Source: CAZZNQ01 sp964655775 (GTDB lineage Bacteria; Planctomycetota; Brocadiia; SM23-32). From it: a DNA stretch of 60,812 nucleotides. The stretch is from assembly GCA_964655775.1 (NCBI GenBank), contig CAZZNQ010000014.1:1-60812 (forward strand), in the 5' to 3' direction. Under the pieces are notes generated by a model that saw only the letters and a list, made by a program, of their open reading frames with translations, was not told where the DNA came from and searched no databases. This document shows, piece by piece, positions 41,688 to 50,086 of the stretch. Numbering within the stretch: the stretch's first letter is position 1; every line of letters starts with the position of its first letter. The position numbers and the translations under genes are program-made.

Positions 41688-43082
41688 ATGCTCAAGTTCA
41701 ACGACCACACCCGCACGCTCCAGCGAGAGGAGCACCTGTTCGAGCTCGTGGAACCGGACGAGCCCGAGTACTACGACGACACGTTCCCGTTCGGCAAAGT
41801 GCCCACCGTCGTGTTCAACCACCGGCACGTGCCGATGCTCCCCGCCGAGGAGGCGTGGATCACCGACACGACGTTCCGCGACGGCCAGCAGGCGATGCCG
41901 CCGTTCACGCCGGATCAGGTCGTGCAGCTCTACAAGTTTATGCACGAACTGGGCGGCGAGAAGGGCCTGATCCGCCAGAGCGAGTTCTTCCTCTATCAGG
42001 ATCGGGACCGCGAGGCGGTCGAGAAGTGCCTGTCGCTGGGCTACGAGTATCCGCAGGTGACGGCCTGGATCCGCGCCCACCCCAAGGACTTCCAGCTTGT
42101 GAAGGACATGGGCCTGGAAGAGACCGGCATCCTGACGAGCGTCAGCGATTACCACATCTTCCACAAATGGCCGGGGAGCAACCGAGGCCAGGCCATAGAC
42201 CGCTACCTGGGCATCGTCAAGGAAGCCCTCGACGCCGGCATCCGCGTGCGCTGCCACTTTGAGGACATCACGCGTGCCGACTTCTACGGCTTTGTGCTGC
42301 CATTCGCCATCAAGATACGCCGTCTCTCCGAGGAGAGCGGCATCCCGATCAGGATCCGCGCCTGCGACACCATGGGCTATGGCGTGCCGTACCCCGGCGC
42401 GTCGCTGCCGCGCAGCGTGCCGGGCATCATCTACGGCCTGAACTACCACGCGCATATGCCCAGCGACCTGCTGGAATGGCACGGGCACAATGACTTTCAT
42501 AAGGCTCTCATAAACGCTTCCACTGCATGGCTTTACGGCTGCAGCGCGGCCAACGGAACGCTTCTCGGCATAGGTGAGCGCACGGGCAATCCGCCCATCG
42601 AGGGCCTGGTCATGGAATACCTGGCGCTGCGCGGGCACGACCCCTCGGTCAAGACCGAGGTTATAACGGAGATCGCCCGGTACTTCCGCAAGGAGATCGG
42701 CCACCAGATCCCGCCGCCGCAGCCCTTTGTTGGCGCGCATTTCAACACCACACTGGCCGGCGTCCACGCGGACGCAATGGCCAAGGATAAGAGGATATAC
42801 AGCATCTTCGACACGCAGACGATCCTCGGCGTGCCCGAGGGTATCCGCGTGACCGACAAGAGCGGCCTGGCGGGCGTGGCCTACTGGGTGAACCTGAACC
42901 TGGAGCTTGAAGGCGACGAACGCGTCAGCAAGGAACATCCCGGGGTCATGGAGATGGCCAATCGCATAGCGCAGGAGTACAAGGACGGTCGCGTTGCCGT
43001 AATGAGCGACGTGGAGATGGCCGAACTGGTCGAGGAGTGCATTCCGGATCTGGCCGACAAAGCCAGGTCGCTGCTGCCGTAG
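41688..43082 (+). CDS. DRE-TIM (HMG-CoA lyase-like) carboxyltransferase/synthase
   Basis: 464 residues. The TIM-barrel starts with ITDTTFRDGQQAMPPF, the DRE-TIM metal-binding signature (Asp, Arg). IRQSEFFLYQDRDREAVEKC, RCHFEDITRADFYGF and RACDTMGYGVPYPGA follow, and HMPSDLLEWHGHNDFHKALI gives the metal-binding HxH. Close relatives are labelled 2-isopropylmalate or Re-citrate synthase, pyruvate carboxyltransferase, or (wrongly) histone methyltransferase. The regulatory LeuA domain is absent, so a Re-citrate-synthase-like or other acetyl-CoA/2-oxoacid condensing activity is my inference. The ATG at 41688 follows GAGGGACAGG; the frame is open further upstream without family similarity. Confidence 0.75.
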   Translation: MLKFNDHTRTLQREEHLFELVEPDEPEYYDDTFPFGKVPTVVFNHRHVPMLPAEEAWITDTTFRDGQQAMPPFTPDQVVQLYKFMHELGGEKGLIRQSEFFLYQDRDREAVEKCLSLGYEYPQVTAWIRAHPKDFQLVKDMGLEETGILTSVSDYHIFHKWPGSNRGQAIDRYLGIVKEALDAGIRVRCHFEDITRADFYGFVLPFAIKIRRLSEESGIPIRIRACDTMGYGVPYPGASLPRSVPGIIYGLNYHAHMPSDLLEWHGHNDFHKALINASTAWLYGCSAANGTLLGIGERTGNPPIEGLVMEYLALRGHDPSVKTEVITEIARYFRKEIGHQIPPPQPFVGAHFNTTLAGVHADAMAKDKRIYSIFDTQTILGVPEGIRVTDKSGLAGVAYWVNLNLELEGDERVSKEHPGVMEMANRIAQEYKDGRVAVMSDVEMAELVEECIPDLADKARSLLP

Positions 43083-43128
43083 CGCACCCATCGGCCGGCA
43101 TCAGGCTTGCGAGGACCGGCGCGAATAC

Positions 43129-43896
43129 ATGATAGCGATCATCAGCGACATCCACGGCAACTACGATGCCCTGACGGCCGTGCTCGATAAGATAGACGAA
43201 CTGGGCGTCAACGGCATCATATGCCTCGGGGACATCGTCGGCTATGGGCCGGAACCCGAGGCATGCGTGGACACGGTGCGCGATCGCTGCGCGGTATGCT
43301 TGTGCGGCAACCATGACGCGGCCCTGATCTACGGCGCGGAGGACTTCAATCCCGTTGCCCGTGCCAGCATCGAGTTCCACCGCCACATGCTGATGCCCGG
43401 ACCGGAGGCCGGCCCGTCCGACGAGAAGGTCCAGCGCTGGCAGTTCGTGAAGAACCTGCAGTTCCGCCACCTGCACGAGAACTGGCTCTTCGTGCACGCG
43501 TCGCCGCGGAATCCGGTTACGGAGTACCTCCGCAAGATCGACGTGCTGCTGGGCCTGCGCAACAAGCTGGGAGAGAACTTCAAGGAGGTGGACTGGCTGG
43601 GCTTCATCGGCCACACCCACCGGCCCGGCGTCATCACGCAGGACATACGGTTCTACGATCCGGACGAGCTGAACGGCGTCTACGACCCGGAACCCCGGCG
43701 CAAAGCGATCATCAACGTGGGGAGCGTCGGGCAGCCGCGCGACGGCGACTGGCGTGCCTGTTTTGTGACCGTCACCGACGAAGGACAGGTCCGCTACCAT
43801 CGCGTCGAATACGACGTGGACGCCGCCGTGGAGAAGATCGTTGCCGCCGCCGGAATCGACCATAGCCTGGCCGACCGGCTGCGTCGCGGCAAGTAG
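43129..43896 (+). CDS. Calcineurin-like metallophosphoesterase
   Basis: 255 residues, YfcE/MJ0936-like. Metal-binding motifs are in the expected order: IISDIHGNYDAL (residues 3-14), CLGDIVGYGPEPEACVD, LCGNHDAALI, LFVHASPR and GHTHRPG, then INVGSVGQPRDGDWRA. Such enzymes are cytoplasmic phosphodiesterases of uncertain physiological substrate. It lies 46 bases after the DRE-TIM gene and 2 bases before lysS, so it probably shares their transcript. Confidence 0.92.
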   Translation: MIAIISDIHGNYDALTAVLDKIDELGVNGIICLGDIVGYGPEPEACVDTVRDRCAVCLCGNHDAALIYGAEDFNPVARASIEFHRHMLMPGPEAGPSDEKVQRWQFVKNLQFRHLHENWLFVHASPRNPVTEYLRKIDVLLGLRNKLGENFKEVDWLGFIGHTHRPGVITQDIRFYDPDELNGVYDPEPRRKAIINVGSVGQPRDGDWRACFVTVTDEGQVRYHRVEYDVDAAVEKIVAAAGIDHSLADRLRRGK

Positions 43897-43898
43897 AC

Positions 43899-45380
43899 AT
43901 GCACCCGTTCCCACCTAAGCAGACCGAGGACAGCACCGTGAGTCTGATCGAACCGGAAGATTTCCGCGTGGAGAAGCTGCAGGAACTCCGTCGGCTGGGG
44001 ATAGATCCGTACGGAAGTGCATTCCCCGACGCCGTGCCCGTGCGCCGGCTCCTGGACTCATACGACGAGCTGGAGGGGAGCCCCGTGCGCGCCGCCGGGC
44101 GCATAGCCACCCTCCGCGCCATGGGCAAGGCAACATTCGCGGACATCAAGGACCGCACGGGCCGCATCCAGGTCTTCTTCCAGCTCAATCGGCTGGGCGA
44201 GGAAAAGTTCGCCGTGCAGGCCCAGTTGGAGCCGGGCGACATCATCGGCGTTGACGGCGAGCTCACGAGGACCCGGACCGGCGAGATCACCATATTCGTG
44301 GACGAGTTCACCGTCCTCTCCAAGGCGATACTCAGCCCGCCGGAGAAATGGCACGGCCTTCGCGACATCGAGAAACGCAGCCGTATGCGCTACGTGGACC
44401 TGTTCGCGAACGACGACGTGTTCGAGGGCTTCCTCGCTCGCATCCGCATCATCCGCGAGATCCGCACGTTTCTACAGGATCGGGGCTTTCTCGAAGTCGA
44501 GACGCCGATGATGCAGATCATCCCTGGTGGCGCCGCCGCGCGCCCGTTTCGTACTTTCCACAACGCGCTGGGCCTTGACCTGTACCTCCGGATCGCGCCC
44601 GAGCTCTACCTGAAACGGCTGCTGGTTGGGGGCATGGAGCGCGTGTTCGAGATCAACCGCAACTTCCGCAACGAGGGCGTCGATCTGCAGCACAACCCCG
44701 AGTTCACGATGCTCGAGGTTTACCAGGCGTACGGCAACTACGAGAGCATGATGCTGCTGGCCGAAGAGATGATCTCCGGCCTGGCGGAGAACGTGTGCGG
44801 TTCGCTGGAGCTGCCGTTCGGCGAGCAACGCATCGATTACGCCACCCCCTGGCCGCGGCGCGCTTTCTGGGACCTGATGGAGGAGCACGCAGGCATCGGC
44901 CGGGGCGATGAGGGCGCCATCCGCACCCGGGCGGCCGAGTTGGAGATGGTCGGCGCGGAAAGCGACCATCCGGACTACCTGGCAGCTCATATCTTCGAGA
45001 AGCAGGTGGAGGACCGACTCCAGAATCCCACGTTCGTGGTAGACTACCCCAAGAGCATCTCGCCCCTGGCGTGTGCGAAACAGGACGACGAGGGCCTGGC
45101 CCAGCGCTTCGAGCTGTTCATCGCCGGCATGGAGATCGCCCCCGCCTATACCGAGCTGAACGACCCGCTGGAGCAGGAGAAGCGGTTCCTGGAGCAGGTG
45201 GGCCACGACGAGGACAAGGAGCGCGTGGACCACGACTTCCTCAGGGCGCTCGCCTACGGCATGCCGCCGGCCGGCGGTATGGGCATCGGCATCGACCGGC
45301 TGGTGATGGCGCTGACCGACAAGCCGTCCATTCGCGATGTTGTGCTGTTTCCACTGATGCGCCCGGAAGACGGGGCCTGA
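43899..45380 (+). CDS. lysS: Lysyl-tRNA synthetase, class II
   Basis: 493 residues. The N-terminal OB-fold anticodon-binding domain includes VRAAGRIATLRAMGKATFADI. Class II motif 1 lies near FLEVETPMMQIIPGGAAARPF. Motif 2 is EINRNFRNEGVDLQHNPEFTMLE, cited by its ends EINRNFR and EFTMLE. Motif 3 is GMGIGIDRLVMALTDK, followed by RDVVLFPLMRPE. ATG 43899 lies 2 bases after the previous stop; a GTG at 43938 after GAGGACA is a possible alternative start that would keep the whole fold. lolD starts 21 bases after it. Confidence 0.96.
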   Translation: MHPFPPKQTEDSTVSLIEPEDFRVEKLQELRRLGIDPYGSAFPDAVPVRRLLDSYDELEGSPVRAAGRIATLRAMGKATFADIKDRTGRIQVFFQLNRLGEEKFAVQAQLEPGDIIGVDGELTRTRTGEITIFVDEFTVLSKAILSPPEKWHGLRDIEKRSRMRYVDLFANDDVFEGFLARIRIIREIRTFLQDRGFLEVETPMMQIIPGGAAARPFRTFHNALGLDLYLRIAPELYLKRLLVGGMERVFEINRNFRNEGVDLQHNPEFTMLEVYQAYGNYESMMLLAEEMISGLAENVCGSLELPFGEQRIDYATPWPRRAFWDLMEEHAGIGRGDEGAIRTRAAELEMVGAESDHPDYLAAHIFEKQVEDRLQNPTFVVDYPKSISPLACAKQDDEGLAQRFELFIAGMEIAPAYTELNDPLEQEKRFLEQVGHDEDKERVDHDFLRALAYGMPPAGGMGIGIDRLVMALTDKPSIRDVVLFPLMRPEDGA

Positions 45381-45401
45381 AAACGGAGTCGCAGTCGCCA
45401 C

Positions 45402-46100
45402 ATGAGCCAGACCGACATACTGCGTGCGGAGGACCTCGTCAAGGACTACCGGGTCGGCCGCGTGAAGCTGCGGGTTCTGCACGGGGTATCGATGACCGTG
45501 CGGCGGGGCGAGTTCCTCACCATCCTAGGCCCCAGCGGGGCGGGCAAGAGCACGCTGCTGCACATCCTGGGGATGCTGGACACGCCCACCGAAGGCCGCG
45601 TGTTTCACGGAGAACGCGACCTGGCGCACCTCTCCGGTCGGGAGCGCGCCCTATCGCGCAACCGGTTGTTCGGCTTCGTTTTCCAGTTCTACCACCTGTT
45701 GCCGGACTTTACCGCAGCCGAGAACGTTGCCTTGCCCGCACTGGCGGACGCAAGCGTGGGCGGCTGGCGGCGCTGCCGACGCGCGGCGCGCGACAGGGCC
45801 GAGCAGACGCTGGCGCTGGTGGGCCTGGGCGGGCGCACGCAGCACCGGCCTTCTCAACTGTCCGGCGGCGAGAGGCAGAGAGTGGCCATTGCGCGCGCCC
45901 TTATCAACGAGCCCGAGGTGCTCCTCTGCGACGAACCCACCGGTAACCTGGACACCGACACCGGCCAGTCCATCCTGTCGCTGCTGGCGGACCTGAGAAA
46001 GGAGACCGGGTGCACGCTCATCATGGTTACCCACGACGAGAGAGTGGCCGCGATGGGGGACCGGTCCATCCGCATGGTTGACGGCAAGATCCGTTCCTGA
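45402..46100 (+). CDS. lolD: LolD-type ABC transporter ATP-binding protein
   Basis: 232 residues. Walker A GPSGAGKST, Q-loop FVFQFYHLLPDFTAAENV, signature LSGGERQRVAIARAL, Walker B VLLCDEPTGNLD and the H-loop THD are intact. FQFYHLLP and TAxENV are typical of LolD/MacB-type ATPases, which drive release of lipoproteins from the inner membrane together with LolC/E permeases. In many Gram-negative-type bacteria lolC/E stands directly beside lolD, often after lysS; here the permease is missing between lysS and lolD. It must be encoded elsewhere, or the partner differs. Confidence 0.87.
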   Translation: MSQTDILRAEDLVKDYRVGRVKLRVLHGVSMTVRRGEFLTILGPSGAGKSTLLHILGMLDTPTEGRVFHGERDLAHLSGRERALSRNRLFGFVFQFYHLLPDFTAAENVALPALADASVGGWRRCRRAARDRAEQTLALVGLGGRTQHRPSQLSGGERQRVAIARALINEPEVLLCDEPTGNLDTDTGQSILSLLADLRKETGCTLIMVTHDERVAAMGDRSIRMVDGKIRS

Positions 46101-46132
46101 AACCCTGCCCGGCTTCCGATTTGCGAAAGCAT

Positions 46133-46161
46133 TTGCAGGGGCGCGCCATTCCGTGTACTCT
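46133..46161 (+). promoter_or_regulatory. Possible promoter for ilvE
   Basis: TTGCAG (46133-46138), 17-bp spacer, TACTCT (46156-46161), about 85 bases before the TTG start. The -10 is weak. Confidence 0.35.
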
Positions 46162-46245
46162 TTAGCATCTTCGGGTGCCCTCATTCACGTTCTGATGTGG
46201 CCGGCCCCGTAACCAGATGCCGCGGCCCGGCTAAAGGAGGAGGTC

Positions 46246-47112
46246 TTGGGGCTTAAAGTGTACATGAACGGCGACCTCGTCGACCAGGCCGACGCGAAGG
46301 TCTCCGTGTATGACCATGGACTGCTATACGGTGACGGTGTCTTCGAAGGCATCCGCGTCTATCACGGGCGCATCTTCCGGTGCGCCGAACATATCGATCG
46401 GCTTTACACGTCGGCCGAGGCAATCCGCCTGAACATCCCGCTCACCAAGCAGGAAATGACCGACGCCATGTACCGCACGCTGGAGGCGAACGGGCTCTCG
46501 GAAGCCTACATCCGCCTCATCGTCACGCGGGGCGCCGGCACACTGGGCCTGGACCCCTTCAAGTGCAGTCAGCCGCAGGTCGTCATCATCACCGACAGCA
46601 TCGAGCTCTACCCGCAGGAGCTTTACGAGGAGGGCCTCTCCCTCATAACCTGCTCCGTGCTGAGGAACCACCCGAAGGCAATGGACGCCTCGGTCAAGTC
46701 GCTCAACTACCTGAACAACATCCTCGCCAAGATCGAGTGCCTGGAAGCCGGCACGCCGGAAGGCATCATGCTGAACGTGTTCGGGAACGTGGCCGAATGT
46801 ACCGGCGACAACATCTTCATTGTGAAAGGCGACCACGTTCTCACTCCGCCCGTCGCCGCCTGCATACTCGTCGGTGTGACGCGGCAGGTGGTGATGGAGC
46901 TGGCCGACAGGGACGGACTGAAGGCGGAGGCGGTCGACCTGACACCGGACGAGATCTACTCGGCGGATGAGTGCTTCCTGACCGGCACGGCGGCGGAGAT
47001 CATCCCCGTCGTGAAGGTCGACGGGAAACCGATCGGGGATGGGAAACCGGGTCCAGTCACGGCCAGGTTGCTCAGCCTGTTCCGTGAAGAGGTCCGCAAC
47101 AACCCCGACTGA
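46246..47112 (+). CDS. ilvE: Branched-chain amino acid aminotransferase
   Basis: 288 residues, fold type IV PLP enzyme that transaminates Leu, Ile and Val. Hallmarks: YDHGLLYGDGVFEGIRVY near residue 25, YIRLIVTRGAG, the PLP Lys in SVKSLNYLNNILAK, ECTGDNIFIVKG and FLTGTAAEIIPV, the last two binding PLP phosphate. A TTG start at 46246 is chosen because AAAGGAGGAGG lies immediately upstream and it yields the family N-terminus (LKVYMNG); no ATG is available before residue 7. D-amino acid aminotransferases and aminodeoxychorismate lyase are relatives, but the motifs fit the IlvE group best. Confidence 0.9.
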   Translation: MGLKVYMNGDLVDQADAKVSVYDHGLLYGDGVFEGIRVYHGRIFRCAEHIDRLYTSAEAIRLNIPLTKQEMTDAMYRTLEANGLSEAYIRLIVTRGAGTLGLDPFKCSQPQVVIITDSIELYPQELYEEGLSLITCSVLRNHPKAMDASVKSLNYLNNILAKIECLEAGTPEGIMLNVFGNVAECTGDNIFIVKGDHVLTPPVAACILVGVTRQVVMELADRDGLKAEAVDLTPDEIYSADECFLTGTAAEIIPVVKVDGKPIGDGKPGPVTARLLSLFREEVRNNPD

Positions 47113-47181
47113 CCGACGCATCCCGTGCAACGAGCGCTGTGCCGCGTTCCCCGAGTCTGCCTTTGAAGGAGAGGAGCGCCC

Positions 47182-47946
47182 ATGCCGGCCGCCACTCACC
47201 AGAAGAGCTACAGCCTGACCGTTGCCGAGTCTAAGCGCCTCATCGCCCGCGCCCTCAAGCGTCATCCGGCCGTCATCAGCGCGCTCAATCAGGGCTGGAT
47301 AGCCGTCTGCAAAGGGACCACCAACGCTTACGTGTACGAAGAGTTGTCCGGCGAGGGCCTGGACAAGGCGGATTACTGCACCGGCGTGACGAAGCCCGCG
47401 CGGAACGCGGAATGGGCCAAGACTTCCGCCTCCGTGCCGGATCTGGTGCTGCGCAACGGCGTCCGGGAGGAAGGCATGTCGGCCGTCGATGCGGTGGCGC
47501 AGATGGGCCCCTCCGATATCTTCATCAAAGGCGCCAACGCCATCAACTACGAGCGCAAGCAGGCCGGCATCCTGATAGGGCACCCGACGGGCGGTACCAT
47601 TGGGGCAACGATCGGCACCGTTACCTCGCGGCGGATCCGGTTGCTCATCCCGGTGGGACTCGAGAAGAACATACCCGGCGACCTGGAGCAGCTCTACCGC
47701 GACATGGCGGCCGTGGGCGCGGAGGGCGCCGGGCCGATGCTGTGGCCGGTCGCCGGGGAGGTGTTCACGGAGATCGAGGCTATCCGCACCCTTTCCGGTG
47801 CCCGAGGGGCGATCATCGGGGCGGGCGGCATCGCTGGTGCCGAAGGAAGCGTCCGGCTCTCCGTGTGGGGCGCGCCGGACCAGGTGGACCGGGCGGCCGG
47901 CGCCATCGAGGACATACTCGGCGAGCCGCCGTTCATATCGCCCTGA
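47182..47946 (+). CDS. Conserved protein of unknown function
   Basis: A soluble 254-residue protein I cannot assign to a named family. The N-terminal LTVAESKRLIARALKRHPAV and WIAVCKGTTNAYVYEEL look highly constrained. DIFIKGANAINYERKQAGILIG and a Gly-rich run (HPTGGTIGATIGTVTSRR; later GAIIGAGGIAGAEGSV) suggest nucleotide or cofactor binding. The end (WGAPDQVDRAAGAIEDILGEPPF) is a regular helix. GGAGAGGAG lies before the ATG. The upstream gene is ilvE (69-base gap), so metabolic linkage is possible but unproven. Confidence 0.72.
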   Translation: MPAATHQKSYSLTVAESKRLIARALKRHPAVISALNQGWIAVCKGTTNAYVYEELSGEGLDKADYCTGVTKPARNAEWAKTSASVPDLVLRNGVREEGMSAVDAVAQMGPSDIFIKGANAINYERKQAGILIGHPTGGTIGATIGTVTSRRIRLLIPVGLEKNIPGDLEQLYRDMAAVGAEGAGPMLWPVAGEVFTEIEAIRTLSGARGAIIGAGGIAGAEGSVRLSVWGAPDQVDRAAGAIEDILGEPPFISP

Positions 47947-47963
47947 ACAGCGGGCACGCCGCC

Positions 47964-49124
47964 TCAGATGAAGTTCAGGCCGTAGCTCACCAGAGGCAGG
48001 GGGAACAGCTCGTCCAGGACTTTTGCGATCCGCCCGGTGGGTCGGACTTCCATCTCGCTCCGGCGTTCGCGCGGCAGGAACACGAGCTGGGTCAACTCCT
48101 TCATCCCGCCGATCTCCAGCCTCTCTCCGTCCAATTCGAACGCGATCTGCTCGCCGAAGCTCACGCTCAGCCGATCGAGAAGTTCGCCGCCGAGCCGCTC
48201 CCGGAACAGATCCTCGCAGGAGCGCCAGAACCTGTCCGGATCGACGATGCCGACCGTGCCCATGAAACCGTGCGGGCGCGCGGACCATCCGTAGCTTTGT
48301 GCGAACGCGCGCATCTCGCCGTCGCTGTCCAGGCAGTCGATGATGACGCGCGCCACCCCGTACTCCTCGAACAATGCATGCATTGCGCCGACTACGGCCG
48401 CGCGCGAGCCCGCCATCTCGTCGATCTCGAGCGCGTCGTCGGCCACCCGCTTGGCGCCCGGCAGCTTGTAGGTCACGTAGGCGACCGGTTCGTCTGAGCC
48501 CGGTTGGCAAACGGCGCGCGTGTCTGCCCGTCCGTCGTGAATGCGGCCGGCCTCCAGCAGCGTCCGGAAGTCGGACGGCTCGCGGACAAAGCGTGTCCGT
48601 TCGGCCGAATGCATCCGGACGAACGCCGCGACGTCGGACGGCTCCCACGGCCGCATCCGAAAGGATCGGTCTTCGGGCGCCGCTTCCTTCTCGACCGAGT
48701 AGAATCGATATCCGCCGACGTTCACGAAGCCCAGTCGCGTGTAGAGCCCGCGCCCGCCCGAGATCAGGAAAATGTCGACGCCGGCCTCCCGGCAGATGCC
48801 GCGCACTTCTTCGACCAGCCGCGACGCAAGGCCGCGGCCCCGGTAGTCGGGATGCGTGCACACGGCGCCGATCGAGCAACTGCGGTGGCGCGTGCCCGCG
48901 AGAACGATATCCCGCCGGAACATGCCCACATGCGACACCGGCACGCCGTCGTCCACGAAGACGCGGAGGTCATCCAGGTTGTCGCGGTGGAACAGGAGAG
49001 GGAAGTCGTCGCCCATGGAGGTATGCGCGTCAGCGCGGAAGACGCTGTCCGTCAGGGCTATCAGGTTCGGAAGCTCTTGGGGTCTCACGCCCCGGGGTCC
49101 TTCGAGTGTCACGTTCGGCTCCAT
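47964..49124 (-). CDS. GNAT-family N-acetyltransferase (Eis-like layout)
   Basis: 386 residues. The N-terminal GNAT domain contains the acetyl-CoA motif AVCTHPDYRGRGLASRLVEEV near residue 95 and LISGGRGLYTRLGF. A second, more degenerate GNAT-like region occupies about 150-290. The C-terminal ~90 residues (FRERLGGELLDRLSVSFG, FELDGERLEIGG, ELTQLVFLP) resemble the SCP2-like tail found in Eis-type acetyltransferases. The substrate is unknown. It is convergent with the unknown gene at 47182 and divergent from etfB. Confidence 0.83.
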   Translation of the reverse strand: MEPNVTLEGPRGVRPQELPNLIALTDSVFRADAHTSMGDDFPLLFHRDNLDDLRVFVDDGVPVSHVGMFRRDIVLAGTRHRSCSIGAVCTHPDYRGRGLASRLVEEVRGICREAGVDIFLISGGRGLYTRLGFVNVGGYRFYSVEKEAAPEDRSFRMRPWEPSDVAAFVRMHSAERTRFVREPSDFRTLLEAGRIHDGRADTRAVCQPGSDEPVAYVTYKLPGAKRVADDALEIDEMAGSRAAVVGAMHALFEEYGVARVIIDCLDSDGEMRAFAQSYGWSARPHGFMGTVGIVDPDRFWRSCEDLFRERLGGELLDRLSVSFGEQIAFELDGERLEIGGMKELTQLVFLPRERRSEMEVRPTGRIAKVLDELFPLPLVSYGLNFI

Positions 49125-49191
49125 CGAGTTACGTTGGGAACCCCAAGAGTAACTGCGGGCCGGCGGCGATGCAAAGCGCCGCGCCCGGTCT

Positions 49192-49220
49192 TTGACCGGG
49201 TTCCGGACGGATTGTAGTAT
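49192..49220 (+). promoter_or_regulatory. Promoter for etfB-etfA-dehydrogenase operon
   Basis: TTGACC (49192-49197), exactly 17-bp spacer, TAGTAT (49215-49220). The leader is about 75 bases. Confidence 0.65.
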
Positions 49221-49300
49221 AGGGGACGGTTCCGACCTGTCCTCGGGGCCGCTCTCCGAATCCCGGCCGCGCCCCTTTCGCAGCCCAGAGGCAAGCAGCA

Positions 49301-50086
49301 GTGAGAATCGTCGTCTGCATCAAGCAGGTTCCGGACACCTCCGAGGTGCGCATCGACCCCGAGCGGGGAACGCTCATCCGCGAGGGCGTCGCCAGCATTC
49401 TCAATCCCCTGGACGAGCATGCGATCGAGGCGGCGGTGGAGTTGTCCGACAGGCTGGGGGCCGAGGCCGTCGTCATGAGCATGGGGCCCCCGCAGGCGGA
49501 GTCGGTTTTGCGGGAAGCGCTGGCCCGCGGCTGCGACTGGGCCGTGCTGCTGACCGACCGCGCCTTCGCCGGGGCAGACACCTGGGCCACCTCCTATACC
49601 CTCGCCTGCGCGATCCGCGCCCTCGGCGACGTCGGACTGGTGCTCTGCGGCAAACAGGCGATCGACGGCGACACCGCGCAGGTCGGGCCGGGCATCGCCA
49701 CGCACCTCGGCTGGCCCCAGGCGACTTACGTGCGGCGCACCCAACAGGCCAGCACACAAAGCCTTGTTGTGGAACGACTTACGGATTGGGGCAACGAGAC
49801 GGTGCGCGTCGGACTGCCGGCCGTTCTCACTGTCCTGAAGGATTTAAACCTGCCCCGTCTGCCCTCGCTGGTCGGCCAGATGCAGGCCCGCCGCGCCAAG
49901 GTGGAACGCTGGGACGCCACTCGTATCGGCGGCGACCCGGCCCAGTTCGGGCTGGATGGTTCGCCGACGCGCGTGGTGCGTGTCTTCACGCCTCCGCCGA
50001 GGGGCGAGTGCCGGATGCTGACGCCTGAACCCTCCGAGGCGGCTGCGGAGCTCGCGGACGCGCTGCGGAAGGAGGGATTCGCCTGA
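49301..50086 (+). CDS. etfB: Electron transfer flavoprotein beta subunit
   Basis: 261 residues starting with GTG. IVVCIKQVPDTSEVRIDPE, ILNPLDEHAIEAAVEL, EALARGCDWAVLLTD, LCGKQAIDGDTAQVGPG and ETVRVGLPAVLTVLKDLNLPRLPS follow the EtfB/FixA order. In bifurcating ETFs the beta subunit binds the bifurcating FAD. The ribosome site is weak. The stop overlaps the etfA ATG (TGATG). The downstream EtfA with a ferredoxin domain and an FAD dehydrogenase matches the LctBC-D arrangement of Acetobacterium-type lactate dehydrogenases. Confidence 0.93.
   Translation: MRIVVCIKQVPDTSEVRIDPERGTLIREGVASILNPLDEHAIEAAVELSDRLGAEAVVMSMGPPQAESVLREALARGCDWAVLLTDRAFAGADTWATSYTLACAIRALGDVGLVLCGKQAIDGDTAQVGPGIATHLGWPQATYVRRTQQASTQSLVVERLTDWGNETVRVGLPAVLTVLKDLNLPRLPSLVGQMQARRAKVERWDATRIGGDPAQFGLDGSPTRVVRVFTPPPRGECRMLTPEPSEAAAELADALRKEGFA

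Noticed and set aside
41688..43082. Histone-lysine N-methyltransferase label sometimes given to such proteins
   Set aside because: No SET domain; the DRE-TIM signature and metal-binding HGHND show an HMG-CoA-lyase-like enzyme.
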